NCBI RefSeq assembly: GCF_001642475.1
Contig: NW_019173967.1
Location: 208,423-272,422 of the forward strand
DNA from: Fonsecaea monophora
Lineage: Eukaryota > Ascomycota > Eurotiomycetes > Chaetothyriales > Herpotrichiellaceae
Direction of reading: 5' to 3'
Length of the DNA: 64,000 nucleotides
The translations under genes and the position numbers were made by a program. The notes beneath the pieces are model-generated. The model was not told where the DNA came from and did not search any database. It saw only the letters and a program-made list of their open reading frames with translations. Positions 24,729 through 35,300 of this stretch are shown here, piece after piece; position 1 is the first letter of the stretch, and each line of letters opens with the position of its first letter.

Positions 24729-27019
24729 ATGACACAAATTGGCCTTCAGACCGCCGAGCACGAAGAAATTCTAAACCTCATCGACACGCTGCGGTTCCAA
24801 GGCATTAGTCGTTATGTTGATCTGCCCCAGGTTGTTGTCTGCGGTGATCAGAGCTCCGGCAAATCAAGCGTCCTAGAAGCTATTTCGGGCCTCCGCTTTC
24901 CTACCAAAGACAACCTCTGTACCCGGTTTGCGACTGAACTTATCCTACGACGTGGTCCTGCTCCCAAAGTTGTTGTCACCATCATTCCTAATGCTGACCG
25001 TACGGAGCGGGATGCCGAACGCCTCTCGAACTTCATACCTCCATCGACCTCCGTCGCCGACTTTGCAGACATTGTCAAATCCGCCGAGAAAGCAATGGGA
25101 TTGGACAACGACAACACCGTCTTCTCCACAGACATCCTGAGAGTCGAGCTTTGTGGTCCACATCAGCCAAACTTGACCCTTGTTGATCTCCCGGGCATCT
25201 TCTGGGCGGGTAATCGTTCCCAGTCAGACAATGATGCCGAGCTGGTACAATCTCTCGTCAAGTCATACATGAAGAGTAAGAGGAGCATCATCTTGGCAGT
25301 CGTGTCAGCCAAAAATGACCTGGCAAATCAAATCATCACCAAGCTCGCGCGCGAAATTGACCCCAGAGGCCAGCGGACCCTGGGCATTATCACCAAGCCA
25401 GACCTGCTATTTGCTGGATCTGACAGCGAGGCTGCCTTTGTGGAACTGGCGAAGAATGAGGATGTCTACTTCAAACTGGGATGGCATGTTCTCAAGAACC
25501 GCGACTACGATACCAAAGACACAACTTCTGCCGAGCGAGATGCTGCTGAGAAAGAGTTTTTTCAATGCCGCGTGTGGTCCTCGGCGCTGCACAGCACCCA
25601 ACTTGGAATTGATAACCTGCGCCCCCGGCTCAGTCGTGTTTTGCTCGGTCAAATTCTCGCAGAACTTCCTTCCCTGGTACGAGACGTCGAGCGAGAATTG
25701 ACACTCTGTAAGGGCAAGTTGGCGGCTCTCGGTGTTCCGCGGGGGTCACTCCTCGAACAACGTGCTTACCTTTTCCACGCAAGTCAGCAGTTTGTTGATC
25801 TCACCAAGTCTTCCGTCCGTGGTACATACGAGGATCCATTCTTTGAAAGCGCAGATACCGACAAGGGCTACAACAAACGTCTGCGAGCTGTTGTTCAACA
25901 CACGCTAACTACCTTTGCTGCGAGAATGCGCGCCGAAGGTCATGCCCAAGAGATTGTTGACAAAGCAATAGATGCACATTCGAAGAGAAAATTTGGTCCA
26001 CAACTCATTTCTCGCAAGTCATACCTCGATTCTGTTGAGGCGCGTATGCGTCGTAATCGTGGTCGTGAACTCCCTGGCCTCTTCAACCCCTCCATTGTGG
26101 ACGAGTTGTTCTTTGATCAATGCAGACCGTGGCAACATCTGCTCCACGAGACGGAGGAAAAACTGGCCACCGCAGCAAGAGCGACAGTCGAGCTCGTGGT
26201 GGAGCATATCTCTGATTCTGTCACTGGGGACGGCATTATGAGATTCCTCATCCGTCCCAACCTAGAGGCCATTTTCTCTAAGCTGCACAAAAAGGTTGAG
26301 GAGGTGCTCAAACCACACGTGAAGGGCCATGCTATCACATACAATCACTACTTTACCGAAAATCTGCAGAAGAAGCGGCGCGATGCAGAGCGAGAAGGGC
26401 TGGCAGAGAAAATCCTCGCATTTTACGGCGGAGGCCTAGACCCTACTTCGGACAACTCGGAAGAGAGAATGTTTCACTTTAGCACAGACACAGGAGCCCT
26501 TCTAACAGCTCTACTCCAAGATACAGAGTCGGATATGTCTAGATTTGCATGCATTGACGCGACGAATGCCATGGAGGCTTACTACAAGGTGAGTTGGCAA
26601 TCGATCTTTGACGCTGTCCACACGATTGACATTGAAAGGTTGCGCTGAAGTCTATCATCGACTCCTTCGGGGTGTATGCTGTGGAACAATGTCTTCTCAA
26701 TGAACTCCCAGATATTTTCAAGCCAGGAATGGTCTTCCAACTAGATGATGTTATGGTTACCAGGATCGCGGGCGAATCTCCAGAGTCGCAAGCCGAACGG
26801 GAAGGGCTCAACAAGAAGTTGAAAGTGCTTGGGGATACCATGGCCACCTTGAGACGCTTGAGAACAGTCGGAATATCCAGTGAGTCACTCTCCTTCCATG
26901 TACTTTTTAGCCTAGAGCTGACTGGCGGCTGCGACTTTCTAGCAGACGACCAGGTTTCCGAATCCAACCCGAACCCCGAAGGAGAAGAGAGGGAGCAGGA
27001 GGAGGAGGATGATGATTGA
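24729..27019 (+). CDS. Dynamin-superfamily GTPase (Mx/dynamin-like)
   Basis: Large membrane-remodelling GTPase of the fungal Mx/dynamin-related group. Exons 24729-26588, 26639-26879 and 26943-27019 give 725 aa. GTPase motifs are intact: P loop GDQSSGKSS (39-47), switch-I Thr in NLCTRFAT (about 62-69), DLPG (153-156), TKPD (222-225). A middle/stalk region follows, then a GED-like C terminus (EAYYKVALKSIIDSFGVYAV, rebuilt across the first intron) and an acidic tail of Glu/Asp. No PH or proline-rich domain, so it is not a classical endocytic dynamin. The second intron (26880-26942, 63 nt) has a GTGAGT donor, CTGAC branch and CTAG acceptor but is in frame and stop-free, so retention would simply add 21 residues. 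A TATA-like box lies 79 bp upstream. Confidence 0.92.
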
Positions 27020-27369
27020 AGTGGTTTCTGGCTCGCGACGAATATCTGACAAGTCTCGTATTGTACGGTGGGTGGAGAAATCCTTGTTGGGAACATCATT
27101 GCAAGGCGAGCAGGAGTCAAGACGAAATGTGTTTTTTCAATGACAAGCACGAGACAATTGGACGGGCTTCTTGCGTGTTGGTTACAACGGTCGGCAGTGG
27201 AGAAAGAGCACCCCGTGTTTCTTTCATTCACAGAGTGTTTGTCTCTGCTAGACTAGATTTCATACATCATCATTGAGACGGAGGACTGTCTCTATTCATA
27301 AACGCTTAATTGGTCCAATCCTGGTCCACGATGGAGGGCAAACATGTCAAGCAAGACGCAAGCGACGAC
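27020..27369. other. Convergent 3' region, dynamin-like / MCM10
   Basis: 350 bp between two convergent stop codons; expected to hold both 3' UTRs. No gene seen. Confidence 0.6.
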
Positions 27370-29670
27370 TCAAACGATTTCTAATTCATCCTCGCTTTCA
27401 CTCTCGACGCCAACGCCGATACCAGGGCTTTGATCACCCACGGCCCCGAGAGAATCTCTGCCTGCCTCTCGAATGCCCTTTTCGGTGACGAAGCGCGTTT
27501 TCTTGACGGGCGAGAGACGCACATCTGCGGCGGTGCGCTTTCTGTTTTCATTTGTCGTGGTGTTCGTGCTGGTCAAGATACTTCCGGAAATGGGACCAGA
27601 GCGCCGGGTGTCCGTCTCGCCCACGGCCACCGTCTTTGTATTCCGCTTTTCCCTCGCTGGATCGTCGTCCTTCGCCCTCGCCTTCTGCCGCATGTACTCT
27701 GCACCGGCGCTCTCAAAACCAAACCCGCCGTGCTCTCTCGAACCGAGCTTCTCCGCGATCTCGCGTTCTTTCGCCAGCGCGGCGAGGCGTTTCCTCACGC
27801 GGCTGTCGCGATCGCTGGGCCGAGACAGCTGACCGTCTTGACCGGGCAGAAAGGGATCGTCGTTGTCCAGAAGATGTGGGCCGAAGCCTGCGCGATAAGC
27901 ATGCCCGCTACTTTTGGGTCCCGTGCTTGCGACGTAGTAGTGACTTTCTGTCGTTCTGTCATATCGTCGTCCGTCCCGTTTTAGCATGGCTCCTTTCCCG
28001 CCATTTTCATCCCGAGTCTTGGGTCGATTCTTCCACTCCCCGAAACCATTTGTGCCAGTGTTGACACCCATTCTTTTCGCTTTCGTCCTACTGATTTCTG
28101 CGTTGAGATGCCATTCGCATATCTCGGTCTTCGCTGCGTTCACCCAGCTTCCACATTCTTTCCCGTCCTTTTTAAGAGTTTTGCAGTATCCCAAGTCTCG
28201 AGCTGTGCCAATTTCCAAGATGGTATCAGAATCATCGGCCAGGGATAGAGAAAATGCACCCGTGTCAGCTTTCCCTGATTTCGGCGGGAGAATACACGGG
28301 TTGAGGATTGCCACGACAGTCCCAGGTGTGAGCCGGTGGTAGCGAGGGAGAGCAGTACTGAACAGGTACAAATCGATGGTCCACTGCAGATCGGTGAGAG
28401 TCAAAGCCATGAAGCGGCGATGATTTCGCGAGCCGTCCTCCCACTGGCGTTCCCAGTCTTTGGTCCCAACCGTGCCACTGTCGGAATTAGGGGTCTTGTG
28501 GTCCATAGGAGAGGACTTGGAAGCAATCACCGCAAAAACAACAAAGTCGCATACAGACTCTGGTAACTCATATGCTGGAGACTTGACAACCTTGAGAAGG
28601 TCCGGGACACGTAGGATAGTATACTGTTCGGTGGGAAGGGTGCGTTTCAGGAACGAGTGCGGCAAGATTCGTGATGACAAGTGTAGTCCTGAGAAGCCCT
28701 CGTAAAGAGCAGCGTCTCCCGCGTGGATATCTAGCTGTGTATTGTCCCTGGATGGTGATGTTCTGAGATTGGGCATGGTTCGGCTCTTCTTAAGTTGCCG
28801 ACTGCCAGCATTTGCTTCCGAAGTGGCCTGGAGGACTTCGTTACGACTGTATTCGAAATATTGTCTGGTAGGTGACTTTGAAGCTTCTTGCTTGCGTCTC
28901 TCCTCTGCGGCTGATCTGTACTGGTCGATCTCTGTTTGATCGAGGGCAAATCCTCTACTGCGGTTTTGCATTATCGTAGCGCGACGTTGTTCAATGGTCG
29001 TCTCCCGCTGGCGTACTTCTGTCATTCGCTCGCTGAATGTCTTTCTGGGCTCGCTCCGCAGGGTAGACCTGGACGAGGTGGCTGATCTCGCCGAATTGAA
29101 CGCCGAAGATCGGGAGTGCGGTCTGTCATTGTCATTGCCAGGAAGTGAACTGTTTGTTCCCCTCGAACGATGACCATTGTTGGTAGTATTGGCTCTGCGT
29201 AGTGACACGTCCGCGCCCCGGACACCCTTGTCGATCCCTAGGAGAACTCTGGTGGGCGACTTTGCCGGCGGCGCTTGGATTCGTTTGCTTGGAGAAGCTT
29301 TCACCTCAACTTGTGAAGCAGATGGCTGATGCGCAGACTCCGGGCGGTCCAAGTCTCTGGCAGGAGTTGCTGCCCTGGCTTTGCTCTGTTGTAATTTTTT
29401 CAACTTCAACTTCGCTTCAATCGCAGCTAACTGGAGCCGTAGTGTCTCTTCGTCTTCATCTTCTTCCTCGTCCTCTGCGCTTCCACCTTCAGACCTGAAG
29501 TCGTTGTTCGTGCGTGCCGCTCGCAATCTGTCCACGAGACTAGGGGTGGTTGCGGACCGTTTCATCGGGGATGTGCCGCTTTTGTAAGTATCATACTTCT
29601 TGCGGCCACTTGGAGAGCTCATGAGCGCAGCGTGAGGCGATACAGGAGGCCAAGCGATGTCTGAGGACAT
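27370..29670 (-). CDS. MCM10: DNA replication factor Mcm10
   Basis: Replication initiation/elongation factor that activates the CMG helicase and contacts DNA polymerase alpha in the nucleus. Intronless, 766 aa from the ATG at 29670; the frame stays open upstream but the MSSDIAWPP start fits best. N terminus has an acidic patch and a Leu/Lys coiled coil (LQLAAIEAKLKLKKLQ). The conserved core begins FSGLHLSSRILPHSFL (about 300) with an OB fold to about 490. The CCCH zinc finger follows (Cys496, Cys506, Cys518, His521; GYCKTLKKDGKECGSW). A second conserved block includes an RSPGD-like helix region, and the tail is acidic. Divergently transcribed from the RNase H2 B subunit, 449 bp away. Confidence 0.93.
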   Translation of the reverse strand: MSSDIAWPPVSPHAALMSSPSGRKKYDTYKSGTSPMKRSATTPSLVDRLRAARTNNDFRSEGGSAEDEEEDEDEETLRLQLAAIEAKLKLKKLQQSKARAATPARDLDRPESAHQPSASQVEVKASPSKRIQAPPAKSPTRVLLGIDKGVRGADVSLRRANTTNNGHRSRGTNSSLPGNDNDRPHSRSSAFNSARSATSSRSTLRSEPRKTFSERMTEVRQRETTIEQRRATIMQNRSRGFALDQTEIDQYRSAAEERRKQEASKSPTRQYFEYSRNEVLQATSEANAGSRQLKKSRTMPNLRTSPSRDNTQLDIHAGDAALYEGFSGLHLSSRILPHSFLKRTLPTEQYTILRVPDLLKVVKSPAYELPESVCDFVVFAVIASKSSPMDHKTPNSDSGTVGTKDWERQWEDGSRNHRRFMALTLTDLQWTIDLYLFSTALPRYHRLTPGTVVAILNPCILPPKSGKADTGAFSLSLADDSDTILEIGTARDLGYCKTLKKDGKECGSWVNAAKTEICEWHLNAEISRTKAKRMGVNTGTNGFGEWKNRPKTRDENGGKGAMLKRDGRRYDRTTESHYYVASTGPKSSGHAYRAGFGPHLLDNDDPFLPGQDGQLSRPSDRDSRVRKRLAALAKEREIAEKLGSREHGGFGFESAGAEYMRQKARAKDDDPAREKRNTKTVAVGETDTRRSGPISGSILTSTNTTTNENRKRTAADVRLSPVKKTRFVTEKGIREAGRDSLGAVGDQSPGIGVGVESESEDELEIV

Positions 29671-30119
29671 TTTATGGGCGAACGTAAGCGATATCGAAGG
29701 CGGACAATGGGCGTTGAGGCTCGGGGTTTGTGTACATTGACGAGAGAGCCAATGGCAAAGTCTGGATAGCTTCGAATTTGGGTGTCTCCAAACATCAATA
29801 CACTTGACAAGGCCATGGAATCTGACATTACACAAAGCGCCGAGTACCGACCGCCTGTTTTAAAAGAGTATCAGGTACAAGGGAGGCATACATGCACGCA
29901 GGACACATTTAGGAGTGCGGAGTGAACATGTACTCCGATTGGTTGCCGAAGACGCGCCTGGTAACGCGGTATGAATTATCCACCAGGCGAGATAGAGGGG
30001 GATCTCCTGGCGTGCCTGGCCATGCCCTCTGTATTCCACGTTCCCATTTTCAGAGCTGATTATGTGCCATATCTCTGCCCGCACTATAGGAGAGAGATAT
30101 ATACCCCAACTTTGCCGAT
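29671..30119. promoter_or_regulatory. Bidirectional promoter, MCM10 / RNH202
   Basis: 449 bp between divergent ATGs of two DNA-replication genes. It carries two ACGCG cores (29952-29956 and 29964-29968), the core of the MCB element bound by MBF at G1/S, and CCAAT boxes at 29749-29753 (+) and 29938-29942 (-). Confidence 0.55.
29952..29968. promoter_or_regulatory. Paired MCB-like ACGCG cores
   Basis: Two ACGCG cores 12 bp apart (start to start). MBF's site in yeasts is ACGCGT; these are the five-base core only. Placement between two S-phase genes makes a cell-cycle role plausible. Confidence 0.4.
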
Positions 30120-31412
30120 ATGGCGATAGTAACTCGTTCAAGCTCAAGTAGCCCCACGAAGAAACCCTCCGCAACCACAGCAGCGACGTCCACCAATCCA
30201 AAACCCTTGAAGCATTTCATCCTCCCGAAGAATATATCCCAAAAAGCGCGCTTCCTTATCCTGCGACATCCCTGCGACAATAGTCCCCAAAGATTTCTGT
30301 TCTGTCCTGAACATGGGCTGTTCCACTTCAACAGAATATCTGCGCCCACGACAGACCCTCGAAGCCTCCTTTTCGCTCCGTGTGATCGGGAAACCCTTCA
30401 TCCTGACTCGACAAAATCAGAAGATGAGAATCAAGCTGTGCGCTGCTTGAGTAGTGGCTACGTTAGCAAAAGTGCAGACTTCTATGTGGCAGCACCATTC
30501 GATGTCGCCTTCATGCTTATCCCTCTGATCTTACCAGCGAAGACAACTACGGCAAAAGCATTGTTTCAACCGATCGATGATCTCTTCGAACAGCGTGTAC
30601 AAGATGATAAAGGACTACGCTATCTTTTAGAACACGGACGATCTATGGTGGAGAAGGCTATGTCGGTACTTTGCGACACCGTCGAAGCGGGAGGCGAGGA
30701 GATGTACAGGCCTAGTGAAGAAAAGATGGCGCGAACGATCGTTCAGAAGGTGAAGAACGCCGTCGACAGAGGTTTACCAGATAGCCTGCTGGATAAATTC
30801 GTGAAAAGAGCCTTGGAAGCACCTATACTCAGTATCAAGCGAGAAGACACGCCCACAGTCACACAGGAAGTGCCCTTAGCGACCGACGATGATGATCGTG
30901 CACTTGATAGTTTGGACTCGCAATCTTCAGCCGCGAGCACAACACAATCTACAATTTTTTCGGAAATCTCGACGATGAGCTCGATTAGCACTGCTACATG
31001 TGAGCCAACGTCAAAGGAGCTGTTCGAGCTGCAGAAACAGCACGTCGTTCTGGACTTCATGCTCGCTTCATACCTACCAGAGCCAATTTCTGAGCGCTTG
31101 AGAGCTCGATTCAATTCACGGAATCCGCTCATTGACTTTACTCCCCTGGAAGATCATCTCAGACACTTGGACAGTATGAAAGCCGAGGCGCTAGCATCAA
31201 GATCGATTACGGATTTCAGCCGAAAGCGTGAATTGGAAGATGATGAAGCGCTGGAGATGAGAGTGGAGAAAAAGCGGAAGCAGGAGGAAGAAGAGAGGAA
31301 AAAGAAGCTGGGAGAATCAAAGGGAGTGCGCGAGCTAAAGAAGGTCAATGTGTCAGGGATGAAGAAGATGAGTGACTTCTTCGCGAAGAAACCTGCTGCA
31401 GCGGTCCCTTGA
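30120..31412 (+). CDS. RNH202: Ribonuclease H2 subunit B
   Basis: Non-catalytic subunit of the nuclear trimeric RNase H2, which removes ribonucleotides from DNA and RNA:DNA hybrids. Intronless, 430 aa. The N-terminal triple-barrel region (PKPLKHFILPKNISQ, FLILRHPCDNSPQRF) and the helical Ydr279/Rnh202 domain (SADFYVAAPFDVAFMLIPL, FQPIDDLFEQ) are both recognisable. The C terminus has a charged coiled coil (about 365-400) and ends with MKKMSDFF (414-421), a PIP-box-like motif matching the MKSIDTFF box by which human RNASEH2B binds PCNA. Shares a promoter region with MCM10. Confidence 0.92.
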   Translation: MAIVTRSSSSSPTKKPSATTAATSTNPKPLKHFILPKNISQKARFLILRHPCDNSPQRFLFCPEHGLFHFNRISAPTTDPRSLLFAPCDRETLHPDSTKSEDENQAVRCLSSGYVSKSADFYVAAPFDVAFMLIPLILPAKTTTAKALFQPIDDLFEQRVQDDKGLRYLLEHGRSMVEKAMSVLCDTVEAGGEEMYRPSEEKMARTIVQKVKNAVDRGLPDSLLDKFVKRALEAPILSIKREDTPTVTQEVPLATDDDDRALDSLDSQSSAASTTQSTIFSEISTMSSISTATCEPTSKELFELQKQHVVLDFMLASYLPEPISERLRARFNSRNPLIDFTPLEDHLRHLDSMKAEALASRSITDFSRKRELEDDEALEMRVEKKRKQEEEERKKKLGESKGVRELKKVNVSGMKKMSDFFAKKPAAAVP

Positions 31413-32390
31413 TGCCTGAAAATATGGTGGAAAGGGTAGCAAGATTGCACTGATTGCCTGAGCCGGCGCCCAGATGTCCATGTCGCCAAGTTCTTGTGTC
31501 GAAACTAACCAAATCGTTGACTGAGCCGAGACAAGCAGGCGGTTGTTGGTTGGCACTAGCTGAATAGCAGAGGTGTGATAAGGCAAAATGGTAAGTCCGT
31601 CTGCCTGGAGCAACATTCGCAACCACCTATATGAAGCAGTTCTCACTGTCCTCGAATAGGAACGCTGCAGGCACACCCTTCCCCACCTTTTGAACTTGAG
31701 GAGAGAAGGACTTGTTCCTGGTCGGATGAAGGAGATGGTGGTGATCTCGGAAGGCTGCGCTCTGCTCTCGGCCGAGATTATCGAAGGGAAGATGGACGCA
31801 GGCGAGGAGAATGACAAGGATACGATTACTATTTGCTGCAGCCAGATATCAATCAGAGACAGGTAGAGACGATGACGAGGAGGTACAGAAGAGAATGATG
31901 GGAGAATTGAGGTGCGCGACTCGGCACCGAATCCCTCTCCGTCGTCCGGATCCGGAACATTTCAGTCCCGATACAGACCAAAACAAGCCTCATCATATCG
32001 TCATGAGATGCAGGCTAGTCGAACTACATTTCGCGATTCCTCCACTCATCAAGCTTCTTGCCTGCGTATTCGCGACAACAAACGTAATCTAGCTGCATGC
32101 TGCTGCTCCTCCACCAAAGCTTCCACCATGGCTCCTGCAGCATCCGTCCCGCAGTACATCGATATTGCCCTCCTGGGACTTCCCGCTACTCGATGGAGCA
32201 CGGTCCCAAGTACGTGTCCATGACTTTACCGCTGAGCCGAATTGACATGGATCCTCTAGATTCGCATGCTCTTCATGCGAGCTCGTATCACACCATGCCT
32301 TTCCTATTCATATGAGCTATTTTCACACCACGGCATCCTCTGCCTTGCCTATTCATATTTCTTCAATATCGCTATGACCCTTCGTTAGCC
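31413..32390. other. Region between RNH202 and ABC transporter; coding-like but unresolved
   Basis: About 1 kb. Several overlapping frames at 31,600-31,900 are open on both strands with fungal-like codon use: minus strand SSPASIFPSIISAESRAQPS and, in another frame, KVGKGVPAAFLFEDSENCF; plus strand MKEMVVISEGCALLSAEII. I cannot decide which, if any, is translated. The rest (32,000-32,390) is probably the transporter's leader, which includes short upstream ATGs (for example 32,128). Confidence 0.35.
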
Positions 32391-35300
32391 ATGGACGACC
32401 GGCCGACCCCAGATGTGCCAGGTCGCTTTCCTACCCAATCAACAATCTCGTCAATGAGGGAGCATATTCTCACCGACCGTGACGAACATGACAGCGACCA
32501 ACGAACTACGCCAGGCGCCACTGTAATGGGGCATCGAAACAATGATACTGCTTCCTCTGAAGAGACAGCTGTCGCCCCCAACTCGCCGGGAGAGGCATCG
32601 TACCAAGCAGCCGCAAGCCGCCATAGCGACCCTCGAAGCATGTCGTCCGCGTCATCGGCTACTGATACATCAGATGATTCCGCGGCAGGAAGAACCGACT
32701 CCAGATTCGAACCGCTGAGGGCAGCCCCTACAGCTGAAGATAAGCGGCCCCGACTTGAAAGAAGTATTCAATCCGAGGACGATTTGTTCAATGTCTTGTC
32801 TCGTAGGCGAACAAGTGCTTCTGGCAAGTCTGAGGCCCAGCTTCAAGAGGAAAATGACGAAATAGAGCGACTCATGTCTCGAATGTTCGGCCAGGCTCGA
32901 CAGGAACACAGTGAAGAAGAGAAAACCCGTCACAGCGGAGTCATATTCCGTGGGTTGACCGTGAAAGGGGTTGGGTTGGGCGCCAGTCTCCAGCCAACTG
33001 TCGGCGATATTTTCCTTGGCCTGCCGCGGATGCTCAAAACTCTTTTTACCAAAGGTGCAAAAGCAGCCCTCGGTAAGCCCCCTGTGCGGGAACTTCTGAG
33101 TAATCTGGATGGTTGTGTTAGACCTGGGGAAATGCTGCTGGTCCTTGGAAGGCCGGGTTCGGGCTGTTCGACCTTTCTCAAAGCCTTCTGCAACCAGCGA
33201 GAGGGATTTGAGGCGGTACAGGGAGAGGTTACCTATGGTGGCATCGACGCAAAGACCATGAAAAGAGATTTTCGAGGAGAAGTCATCTACAACCCTGAAG
33301 ACGACCTTCATTATCCCACATTGACAGTCAAGCACACTCTCATGTTTGCCCTGAAGACTCGAACTCCCGGCAAAGAGTCGAGATTAGAAGGGGAATCTCG
33401 TGCAGATTACAAGAGAGAGTTTTTACGGGTAGTAACCAAACTGTTCTGGATTGAGCACACTCTGGGTACCAAAGTCGGCGATCAATTTGTTCGAGGAGTT
33501 TCAGGGGGTGAAAAGAAACGAGTCAGCATAGCCGAGGGTGCGCTCCCTATCTTTGAGGTGTGAATCTTGTCACTGACTGGATGCAGCTATGATCACCAGA
33601 GCTTCGGTTCAGGGCTGGGACAACTCCAGTCGAGGTTTAGATGCGAGCACCGCGCTTGAATACGTCCAGTGTATTCGCACACTTACCAACATGGCACGTA
33701 CTTCCACAGCTGTGTCCCTATATCAAGCCGGAGAGTCTTTGTACCAACTTGTGGACAAGGTCCTGCTGCTTCACGAAGGACAGTGTCTGTATTTCGGGTC
33801 TGCTGATGACGCCAAAGAATACTTCATCAACCTTGGTTTCGAATGCAAACCACGCTGGACGACGTCTGATTTCTTGACCTCGGTCACCGATCCGCATGCC
33901 AGAGCTGTCAGGAAAGGGTGGGAAGATCGAATCCCACGCGACGCAAACGAATTCGCCGCTCTCTACCGCAAATCCGATGTCTATCAACGCAATCTCCAAG
34001 ATATAGGCGAGTTTGAAGCACAGTCAAAGGAACAACGGGAATCTCGTGAGCAGAAAGTCTCGAAGCATGAGAAGAAGAACTATGCCATTCCTTTTCACAA
34101 GCAAGTGCTCGCGTGTACACAGCGACAGTTCTTGGTCATGCTAGGCGACCGAGCTTCGTTGATTGGGAAGTGGGGAGGTATTGTATTTCAGGTATGTACA
34201 CCCACGGCAACCTCCATTTCAAGCCAAATGGGCTGCTAACGATAGTACAGGGACTGATCGTGGGAAGCTTGTTCTTCCAGATGCCGGAAACAACTGCTGG
34301 TGCCTTTCCTAGGGGTGGAGCCATTTTCTTCGTCCTTCTTTTCAATGCTCTGCTGGCTTTGGCAGAAATGACTGCTGCTTTCACTTCGAAACCGATCCTT
34401 CTGAAGCACAAATCTTTCTCCTTCTACCGTCCTGCAGCATACGCCTTTGCACAAACAGTCGTTGACATACCCTTGATAGCCATCCAGGTCCTCCTTTTCA
34501 ACATCATCATATACTGGATGGCTGGGCTTGCTGCTTCTGCTTCTCAGTTCTTTATCTCCTGTTTCATCATCTGGACTGTCACGATGGTCACCTACGCTTA
34601 CTTCCGTATGATCTCCGCTCTCTGCAAGACTCTAGACGATGCTACGCGATTTACCGGCGTCTCGATCCAAATATTAGTCGTGTATACGGGCTACCTCATT
34701 CGTAGGTCACCCTGTCGAACGTGCTCACAGTTACTAATGGTCTCATAGCACCCGATCAAATGCGTGTCTGGTTCAGCTGGCTTCGACGAATCAACTGGAT
34801 ACAGTATGGGTTCGAATGCCTCATGGCAAATGAATTTACTGGTCTGATTATGGAATGCGTACCTCCGTATTTGGTCCCCCAAGGGCCGAATGCACGGCCT
34901 CAGTATCAGTCATGCACATTAGCTGGCAGTGAACCGGGTCAAACCACGGTGAATGGAGCTCGATACATCCAACAGGCTTTTGGATATACCCGGTCTCATC
35001 TCTGGCGCAATTTCGGCTTTCTATGGGCTTTCTTCGCATTTTTCCTTGCAGTGGCCGCTTACGGCATGGAGAGAATGAAGCCCAACGCGGGTGGCGGTGC
35101 GATTACTGTCTTCAAGCGTGGTCAAGTTCCCAAGCGAGTGGAACAGACCATTCAAACAGGCGGCCGAGACAAGAACTCTAGAGGGGACGAGGAGTCCGGT
35201 GTTTCGCCTCCTGCAAATCTTGTCGAGAAGGTTCTCACTCCTGGTAGTCAAAGCACCGAGTCTACGAGCATAACGCAGGACAATACTCTGCTGGAACATG

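Noticed and set aside
27430..29600. Long plus-strand frames opposite MCM10
   Set aside because: Shadows of the GC-biased MCM10 coding strand; MCM10 motifs are unambiguous.
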